Assembly: GCF_003697165.2 (NCBI RefSeq)
Contig: NZ_CP033092.2
Span: 1,302,001-1,366,000, forward strand
Source: Escherichia coli DSM 30083 = JCM 1649 = ATCC 11775
GTDB lineage: Bacteria > Pseudomonadota > Gammaproteobacteria > Enterobacterales > Enterobacteriaceae
Length of the DNA: 64,000 nt
Direction: 5' to 3'
Each line of letters opens with the position of its first letter. The first letter of the stretch is position 1. The position numbers and the translations under genes are program-made. The notes below the pieces were generated by a model. The model did not search any database, had not been told where the DNA came from, and was given only the letters and a program-made list of their open reading frames with translations. Shown piece after piece: positions 57,633 through 64,000 of the stretch.

Positions 57633-58478
57633 TTATTTTACGGGCTCAACCGGTAAATCTGCCCGTGCGCCCCATTCACTCCATGCGCCGTCGTACAGTT
57701 TCACGTTTGTCACATCCAGCGTCGCAAGTGCCAACAAAACCACGGCTGCTGTTACACCAGAACCGCAGCTGACGATAATTGGTTTGTCGTAGCTGACACC
57801 GCGACCAAAAAATATCGCATCCAGTTCATCGGTCGTTTTTAGTTCGCCTTCACGTACCAGTTCCGTCCACGGAACGTTCAATGCACCGGGAATATGTCCG
57901 CGACGTAAACCTGGGCGAGGTTCATCAACTTCTGCGTTAAAACGTGTAGCCGGGCGGGCATCAATAATTTGCGCCGTATTTTCATGGCTTGCCAATAATA
58001 CATCGGTTACTTTCACCACGGCTTCAGGATTAAACGCGGCGTTAAACTCTCCTTCCGGCAGCTCTACTGCGCCTTCCTCTAATAGCAGATCATCACGCTG
58101 CCAGCCTGCAAGTCCACCACCCAGAATCGACACTTTCTCTACACCAAAGGTGCGCAGCATCCACCATGCTCGTGGGGCTGAGAAAAGATTACCTTCGTCA
58201 TAGACAATCAGGTGCTTATCCTGGTTAACGCCTAATTCACGCATCGCCACGGCGAACGTTTCCGGGCGCGGCAGCATGTGCGGAAGCGGGGAAGTGTGAT
58301 CAGAAAGCGCTTCGATATCAAAAAACACTGCGCCTGGAATATGTCCATTCAGATACTCCTGAGCAACGTTACGATCTTCCTGTCCAGGCGACGCCATGCG
58401 GGCATCGATAATCTGAATTTCCGGGTCATCAATATGTTCGGCGAGCCAGTCGGCTCCTACAAACCATGTCGTGGACAT
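57633..58478 (-). CDS. sseA: 3-mercaptopyruvate sulfurtransferase
   Basis: This 281-residue two-domain rhodanese-fold enzyme transfers sulfur from 3-mercaptopyruvate. The catalytic Cys238 lies in the MST-specific loop SCGSGVTA. The inactive N-terminal rhodanese domain spans about 1-140. I start at ATG 58478 (MSTTWFVGADW). Further in-frame ATGs at 58487 and 58493 and a long upstream extension to 58637 lack family support. It is divergent from yfhM. Confidence 0.94.
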   Translation of the reverse strand: MSTTWFVGADWLAEHIDDPEIQIIDARMASPGQEDRNVAQEYLNGHIPGAVFFDIEALSDHTSPLPHMLPRPETFAVAMRELGVNQDKHLIVYDEGNLFSAPRAWWMLRTFGVEKVSILGGGLAGWQRDDLLLEEGAVELPEGEFNAAFNPEAVVKVTDVLLASHENTAQIIDARPATRFNAEVDEPRPGLRRGHIPGALNVPWTELVREGELKTTDELDAIFFGRGVSYDKPIIVSCGSGVTAAVVLLALATLDVTNVKLYDGAWSEWGARADLPVEPVK

Positions 58479-58684
58479 AGGCATCTCCATTTTTGCCGGG
58501 GTTAGGCTAAATTGTCGGATGTTTAGTGAAAAGCGACAAGCAAAAGAGGCTGATTTGGCTGTCTGAGCCACAATTCTCACTAAAATTCGGATTGTATGGG
58601 CGTGATACTGAATTACATAACGTAAATTCTCACGCATAATAATTATTCGACGTTGCTAACGGGCCATTGTGGCAGGGATGAAAA

Positions 58685-61600
58685 ATGAAAAAGTTACGCG
58701 TAGCCGCCTGCATGCTAATGCTGGCGCTGGCAGGGTGCGACAACAACGATAACGCGCCAACAGCGGTGAAAAAAGATGCGCCTTCTGAAGTTACTAAAGC
58801 GGCCTCTTCAGAAAACGTGAGTTCAGCAAAACTTTCCGCGCCGGAGCGACAAAAACTGGCCCAACAGAGTGCCGGTAAGGCGCTGACATTGCTGGATCTC
58901 TCTGAAGTTCAACTCGATGGCGCAGCCACGCTGGTGCTGACGTTCTCCATCCCTCTCGACCCGGATCAGGATTTCTCACGCGTTATTCATGTCGTCGATA
59001 AAAAAAGCGGCAAAGTGGATGGTGCCTGGGAGCTGTCACATAATCTTAAAGAGCTGCGTTTACGCCACCTCGAACCGAAACGTGATTTGATCGTCACTAT
59101 TGGCAAGGAGGTCAAAGCGCTCAATAACGCAACCTTTAGTAAAGATGACGAAAAAACTATAACTACCCGCGATATCCAACCCAGCGTCGGTTTTGCCAGT
59201 CGTGGTTCGTTGCTTCCTGGTAAGGTCGTTGAAGGGCTGCCGGTAATGGCGCTTAACGTTAACAATGTCGATGTTAACTTCTTCCGTGTGAAACCAGAAT
59301 CACTGCCCGCTTTCATTAGCCAGTGGGAATACCGCAATTCGCTGGCGAACTGGCAGTCAGATAAACTGCTGCAGATGGCGGATCTGGTCTACACCGGACG
59401 GTTTGATCTCAATCCTGCGCGTAACACCCGTGAAAAATTATTGCTGCCGCTGGGCGATATCAAACCGCTTCAGCAGGCGGGCGTGTATCTGGCTGTGATG
59501 AATCAGGCTGGACGTTACGATTACAGTAATCCCGCGACGCTGTTTACGTTAAGTGATATTGGCGTTTCAGCTCACCGTTATCACAATCGTCTGGATATCT
59601 TTACCCAAAGTCTGGAAAACGGCGCGGCCCAGCAAGGAATTGAAGTCTCTTTATTAAATGAGAAAGGGCAGACTCTGACTCAGGCAACCAGTGACGCTCA
59701 GGGGCATGTGCAGCTGGAAAATGATAAAAACGCGGCATTACTGCTGGCGCGTAAAAACGGTCGGACAACGCTGCTCGATTTAAAACTCCCGGCGCTGGAC
59801 TTAGCGGAATTTAACATTGCTGGCGCGCCGGGCTATAGCAAACAGTTTTTCATGTTTGGCCCGCGCGATCTTTATCGCCCGGGTGAAACGGTCATCCTCA
59901 ATGGTTTGCTGCGTGATGCAGACGGTAAAGCATTGCCCGATCAACCCATCAAGTTAGACGTGATTAAACCCGACGGGCAGGTACTCAGGAGCGTCGTTAG
60001 TCAGCCGGAGAATGGCCTCTACCACTTTACCTGGCCACTCGATAGCAATGCGGCAACCGGTATGTGGCATATTCGCGCTAACACGGGCGATAACCAGTAT
60101 CGGATGTGGGATTTCCACGTCGAAGATTTTATGCCAGAGCGTATGGCGCTGAATCTGACCGGTGAGAAAACCCCGCTAACGCCGAAAGATGAAGTGAAAT
60201 TCTCCGTGGTGGGGTACTACCTGTATGGTGCACCTGCTAATGGTAATACTTTGCAAGGGCAACTTTTCCTGCGCCCACTGCGTGAAGCTGTGTCAGCCTT
60301 ACCTGGTTTTGAATTCGGCGATATAGCTGCCGAAAATCTTTCCCGCACGCTGGATGAAGTTCAGTTGACGCTGGATGATAAAGGGCGCGGCGAAGTTTCT
60401 ACAGAAAGCCAGTGGAAGGAAACACATTCCCCATTACAGGTTATTTTCCAGGGTAGTTTGCTGGAATCGGGCGGTCGCCCGGTGACGCGCCGTGCTGAGC
60501 AGGCTATCTGGCCTGCTGATGCATTGCCAGGGATCCGTCCGCAGTTCGCCTCGAAATCGGTTTACGATTATCGCACCGACAGCACGGTGAAACAGCCCAT
60601 TGTTGATGAAGGTAGTAACGCCGCTTTTGACATCGTTTATAGCGATGCGCAAGGCGTGAAAAAAGCCGTGTCGGGCTTGCAGGTGCGCTTGATTCGCGAA
60701 CGCCGCGATTACTACTGGAACTGGTCGGAATATGAAGGCTGGCAGTCACAGTTTGATCAAAAAGATCTGATCGAAAATGAACAAACTCTGGATCTGAAAG
60801 CGGACGAAACCGGTAAGGTCAGTTTCCCGGTAGAGTGGGGCGCTTATCGTCTGGAAGTTAAAGCGCCGAATGAAGCGGTCAGTAGTGTGCGTTTCTGGGC
60901 TGGGTATAGCTGGCAGGATAACAGCGACGGGGGTGGTGCAGTGCGACCCGACCGTGTCACGCTGAAACTGGATAAAGCCAGCTATTGCCCTGGCGATACC
61001 ATTAAGTTGCATATTGCCGCGCCAACGGCGGGTAAAGGTTATGCGATGGTCGAGTCCAGTGAAGGGCCGCTGTGGTGGCAAGAGATTGATGTTCCGGCTC
61101 AAGGGCTGGATCTGACGATTCCGGTCGATAAAACCTGGAATCGTCATGATCTGTATTTAAGTACGCTGGTGGTACGTCCTGGCGATAAATCTCGCTCCGC
61201 GACGCCAAAACGCGCGGTTGGGGTGTTGCATCTGCCGCTTGGTGATGAAAACCGTCGCCTCGATCTGGCGCTGGAAACCCCCACCAAAATGCGCCCCAAT
61301 CAGCCATTAACCGTGAAAATTAAAGCCAGCAATAAAAATGGTGAGATGCCAAAACAGGTGAATGTGCTGGTGTCTGCGGTTGATAGCGGTGTGCTGAATA
61401 TTACTGATTACGTCACGCCAGATCCGTGGCAGGCGTTCTTTGGTCAGAAACGCTATGGCGCAGACATTTACGATATTTACGGTCAGGTCATTGAAGGTCA
61501 GGGGCGTCTGGCAGCTCTGCGTTTTGGTGGCGATGGTGATGAGCTGAAACGTGGTGGTAAACCGCCGGTCAATCACGTCAATATTGTCGCGCAGCAGGCG

Positions 61601-63646
61601 CTGCCGGTAACGCTCAATGAACAGGGCGAAGGCTCGGTTACACTGCCAATTGGCGATTTTAACGGTGAATTGCGCGTCATGGCGCAAGCCTGGACGGCAG
61701 ATGACTTCGGAAGCAACGAAAGCAAAGTGATTGTTGCCGCACCGGTGATTGCTGAACTGAACATGCCGCGCTTTATGGCGAGTGGCGATACCTCGCGCCT
61801 GACGCTGGATATCACTAATCTTACCGATAAACCGCAAAAACTTAATGTTGCTCTGACCGCCAGTGGCTTGCTTGAACTGGTGAGTAATTCCCCCGCACCT
61901 GTTGAATTAGCGCCAGGGGTGCGTACTACGCTGTTTATCCCGGTGCGTGCATTGCCGGGTTATGGCGATGGAGACATTCAGGCCACCATTAGCGGGTTAG
62001 CGTTACCGGGGGAAACCGTTGCCGATCAGCATAAGCAGTGGAAAATCGGCGTCCGTCCGGCATTCCCGGCACAAACGGTCAATTACGGTACGGCGTTACA
62101 GCCTGGTGAAACCTGGGCGCTCCCGGCTGATGGATTGCAAAACTTCTCGCCTGTTACGCTGGAAGGGCAATTGTTGTTGAGTGGCAAACCACCGCTGAAC
62201 ATCGCACGTTATATCAAAGAGTTAAAAGCGTATCCGTACGGCTGTCTCGAGCAAACCGCCAGCGGCCTGTTCCCGTCACTTTATACCAATGCAGCCCAAC
62301 TGCAGGCGTTGGGCATCAAAGGCGACAGTGATGAGAAACGCCGTGCATCGGTCGATATCGGCATTTCCCGTTTGCTGCAAATGCAACGTGATAACGGCGG
62401 CTTTGCGTTGTGGGATAAAAACGGTGACGAAGAGTACTGGCTGACGGCTTACGTGATGGATTTCCTGGTCCGCGCAGGCGAACAGGGTTACAGCGTGCCG
62501 ACAGACGCCATTAACCGGGGTAATGAGCGTCTGCTGCGCTATTTACAAGATCCGGGCATGATGTCGATCCCGTACGCTGATAATCTCAAAGCCAGTAAAT
62601 TCGCCGTACAGTCTTACGCTGCGCTGGTGTTGGCCCGTCAGCAAAAAGCACCACTGGGTGCGCTGCGTGAAATCTGGGAGCATCGTGCAGATGCCGCTTC
62701 TGGTTTACCGCTGCTGCAACTTGGCGTTGCGCTGAAAACCATGGGTGATGCAATGCGTGGTGAAGAAGCGATTGTGCTGGCGCTGAAAACGCCGCGTAAT
62801 AGTGATGAGCGGATATGGCTGGGTGATTACGGTAGTCCACTGCGCGACAGCGCGTTGATGCTCTCATTGCTGGAAGAGAACAAACTGCTACCCGATGAGC
62901 AGTACTCCCTGTTGAACACACTTTCGCAGCAGGCGTTCGGTGAACGCTGGCTATCGACGCAGGAAAGTAACGCGTTGTTCCTGGCTGCCCGTACTCTTCA
63001 GGATTTACCGGGCAAATGGCAGGCGCAAACCACTTTCTCTGCTGAGCCGCTGACAGGCGAGAAAGCGCAAACCAGCAATCTGAATAGCGATCAACTTGCC
63101 ACCTTGCAGGTGACCAACAGTGGCGATCAGCCGTTATGGCTGCGTGTGGATGCCAGCGGTTATCCGCAATCCGCACCTTTACCGGCGAGCAATGTGCTGC
63201 AAATTGAGCGTCATATTCTGGGTACTGACGGTAAGAGCAAATCGCTGGACTCGTTACGTAGCGGCGATCTGGTGCTGGTGTGGTTGCAGGTTAAAGCCAG
63301 TAACAGTGTACCGGATGCGTTAGTCGTGGATCTGTTGCCTGCGGGGCTGGAACTGGAAAACCAGAATCTGGCGAACGGCAGCGCCAGCCTGGAGCAAAGT
63401 GGTGGTGAAGTGCAGAACTTGCTGAACCAGATGCAGCAGGCGAGCATTAAGCACATAGAGTTCCGTGACGATCGCTTTGTGGCGGCGGTTGCCGTTGATG
63501 AATATCAACCGGTAACGCTGGTGTATCTGGCGCGGGCGGTGACGCCGGGAACGTATCAGGTGCCGCAGCCTATGGTGGAATCAATGTATGTTCCTCAATG
63601 GCGGGCGACTGGTGCGGCTGACGATCTGTTGATAGTCAGACCGTAA
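58685..63646 (+). CDS. yfhM: YfhM, bacterial alpha-2-macroglobulin lipoprotein
   Basis: This 1653-residue periplasmic lipoprotein traps attacking proteases. It has a signal peptide with lipobox LALAGC (Cys18), many beta-sandwich MG domains, and an alpha-alpha toroid with the reactive thioester YGCLEQ, Cys at residue 1187 (nucleotides 62243-62245). A Ser/Ala-rich linker follows the lipid anchor. It is one base-adjacent to pbpC, the usual A2M/PBP1c pair, suggesting joint work on envelope damage. Length equals K-12 YfhM. Confidence 0.95.
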   Translation: MKKLRVAACMLMLALAGCDNNDNAPTAVKKDAPSEVTKAASSENVSSAKLSAPERQKLAQQSAGKALTLLDLSEVQLDGAATLVLTFSIPLDPDQDFSRVIHVVDKKSGKVDGAWELSHNLKELRLRHLEPKRDLIVTIGKEVKALNNATFSKDDEKTITTRDIQPSVGFASRGSLLPGKVVEGLPVMALNVNNVDVNFFRVKPESLPAFISQWEYRNSLANWQSDKLLQMADLVYTGRFDLNPARNTREKLLLPLGDIKPLQQAGVYLAVMNQAGRYDYSNPATLFTLSDIGVSAHRYHNRLDIFTQSLENGAAQQGIEVSLLNEKGQTLTQATSDAQGHVQLENDKNAALLLARKNGRTTLLDLKLPALDLAEFNIAGAPGYSKQFFMFGPRDLYRPGETVILNGLLRDADGKALPDQPIKLDVIKPDGQVLRSVVSQPENGLYHFTWPLDSNAATGMWHIRANTGDNQYRMWDFHVEDFMPERMALNLTGEKTPLTPKDEVKFSVVGYYLYGAPANGNTLQGQLFLRPLREAVSALPGFEFGDIAAENLSRTLDEVQLTLDDKGRGEVSTESQWKETHSPLQVIFQGSLLESGGRPVTRRAEQAIWPADALPGIRPQFASKSVYDYRTDSTVKQPIVDEGSNAAFDIVYSDAQGVKKAVSGLQVRLIRERRDYYWNWSEYEGWQSQFDQKDLIENEQTLDLKADETGKVSFPVEWGAYRLEVKAPNEAVSSVRFWAGYSWQDNSDGGGAVRPDRVTLKLDKASYCPGDTIKLHIAAPTAGKGYAMVESSEGPLWWQEIDVPAQGLDLTIPVDKTWNRHDLYLSTLVVRPGDKSRSATPKRAVGVLHLPLGDENRRLDLALETPTKMRPNQPLTVKIKASNKNGEMPKQVNVLVSAVDSGVLNITDYVTPDPWQAFFGQKRYGADIYDIYGQVIEGQGRLAALRFGGDGDELKRGGKPPVNHVNIVAQQALPVTLNEQGEGSVTLPIGDFNGELRVMAQAWTADDFGSNESKVIVAAPVIAELNMPRFMASGDTSRLTLDITNLTDKPQKLNVALTASGLLELVSNSPAPVELAPGVRTTLFIPVRALPGYGDGDIQATISGLALPGETVADQHKQWKIGVRPAFPAQTVNYGTALQPGETWALPADGLQNFSPVTLEGQLLLSGKPPLNIARYIKELKAYPYGCLEQTASGLFPSLYTNAAQLQALGIKGDSDEKRRASVDIGISRLLQMQRDNGGFALWDKNGDEEYWLTAYVMDFLVRAGEQGYSVPTDAINRGNERLLRYLQDPGMMSIPYADNLKASKFAVQSYAALVLARQQKAPLGALREIWEHRADAASGLPLLQLGVALKTMGDAMRGEEAIVLALKTPRNSDERIWLGDYGSPLRDSALMLSLLEENKLLPDEQYSLLNTLSQQAFGERWLSTQESNALFLAARTLQDLPGKWQAQTTFSAEPLTGEKAQTSNLNSDQLATLQVTNSGDQPLWLRVDASGYPQSAPLPASNVLQIERHILGTDGKSKSLDSLRSGDLVLVWLQVKASNSVPDALVVDLLPAGLELENQNLANGSASLEQSGGEVQNLLNQMQQASIKHIEFRDDRFVAAVAVDEYQPVTLVYLARAVTPGTYQVPQPMVESMYVPQWRATGAADDLLIVRP

Positions 63647-64000
63647 ATGCCTCGCCTGTTAACCAAACGCGGCTGCTGGATAATGCTGGCAGCCGCGCCT
63701 TTTATCATCATTCTGGCAGCATGGGCAGCAGATAAACTCTGGCCTCTGCCATTGCAAGAAGTGAATCCTGCACGCGTGGTGGTGGCGCAGGATGGTACGC
63801 CACTCTGGCGTTTCGCCGATGCTGACGGCATCTGGCGTTATCCGGTAACAATCGAAGATGTTTCTCCACGTTACCTTGAAGCGCTGATCAATTATGAAGA
63901 TCGCTGGTTCTGGAAGCATCCGGGGGTGAATCCGTTCTCGGTGGCGCGTGCAGCCTGGCAAGATCTCACGTCGGGTCGGGTCATTTCCGGCGGCAGCACG
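63647..64000 (+). CDS. pbpC: Penicillin-binding protein 1C, N-terminal part (cut by window edge)
   Basis: The first 118 codons start at ATG 63647 directly after the yfhM stop. They show a short basic N terminus, a membrane anchor (about residues 12-28, IMLAAAPFIIILAAWAA) and the start of the transglycosylase domain with the catalytic motif NYEDRWFWKHPGV and SGRVISGGST. The penicillin-binding domain lies beyond the window. No stop occurs before the right edge. Confidence 0.92.
   Translation, partial: MPRLLTKRGCWIMLAAAPFIIILAAWAADKLWPLPLQEVNPARVVVAQDGTPLWRFADADGIWRYPVTIEDVSPRYLEALINYEDRWFWKHPGVNPFSVARAAWQDLTSGRVISGGST

Overview
The window is a chromosomal segment of Escherichia coli or a very close Escherichia relative. 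Protein after protein matches the E. coli K-12 product from memory (GrcA, RpoE, LepA, PurL, GlnB, GlyA, the Isc proteins). Gene order follows the 56-58 minute region of K-12, read in the opposite orientation. Intergenic regions carry typical enterobacterial REP/BIME repeats. I see no prophage, insertion sequence, CRISPR array, tRNA or rRNA.

Layout from left to right. 1-157: 5' end of ung. 462-6315: grcA with its FNR-type promoter, eamB/yfiE divergent, srmB, trmN6, nadB. 6571-9413: the envelope-stress operon rseD-rpoE-rseA-rseB-rseC, with a sigma-E promoter inside rseD. 9611-16112: lepA-lepB, then rnc-era-recO-pdxJ-acpS behind a long RNase III-type leader hairpin. 16135-16666: the ohsC/shoB type I toxin-antitoxin locus. 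16807-20929: yfhL, yfhH, pgpC, tadA, mltF. 21189-29680: purL, the sRNA gene glmY with three GlrR boxes and a sigma-54 promoter, glrK-qseG-glrR, glnB. 29725-32497: hmp and glyA, divergent.

32561-43383 is the poorly understood yph locus. It holds a ROK-family regulator (yphH), a very large DUF5107/TPR protein (yphG), a complete sugar-type ABC importer (yphF binding protein, yphE double ATPase, yphD permease), a zinc alcohol dehydrogenase (yphC), an aldose-epimerase-like protein (yphB) and a DoxX membrane protein (yphA). A 7-3-7 inverted repeat beside the yphH start is a candidate operator. Next comes hcaT, but the hcaR regulator and hcaEFCBD dioxygenase genes that K-12 carries between yphA and hcaT are absent. 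Only 368 bp remain, including one REP-like sequence.

44883-49015: csiE, yfhR, suhB, trmJ. 49285-54880: the iron-sulfur cluster operon iscRSUA-hscBA-fdx-iscX, with IscR-type boxes upstream. 54939-63646: pepB, sseB, the ryfA locus, sseA, and yfhM (bacterial alpha-2-macroglobulin). The 5' end of pbpC runs off the right edge.

The most interesting non-coding signal is between sseB and sseA (57139-57617). A minus-strand RNA (RyfA) contains a 41-codon hydrophobic small ORF. A divergent plus-strand sRNA shares an exact 17-nt repeat with the RyfA DNA and is therefore complementary to the RyfA transcript. A perfect 12-bp inverted repeat sits between the two promoters. This layout parallels shoB/ohsC elsewhere in the same window and suggests a second type I toxin-antitoxin-like module. 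I could run no database searches; identifications rest on remembered protein sequences, visible motifs and gene order.
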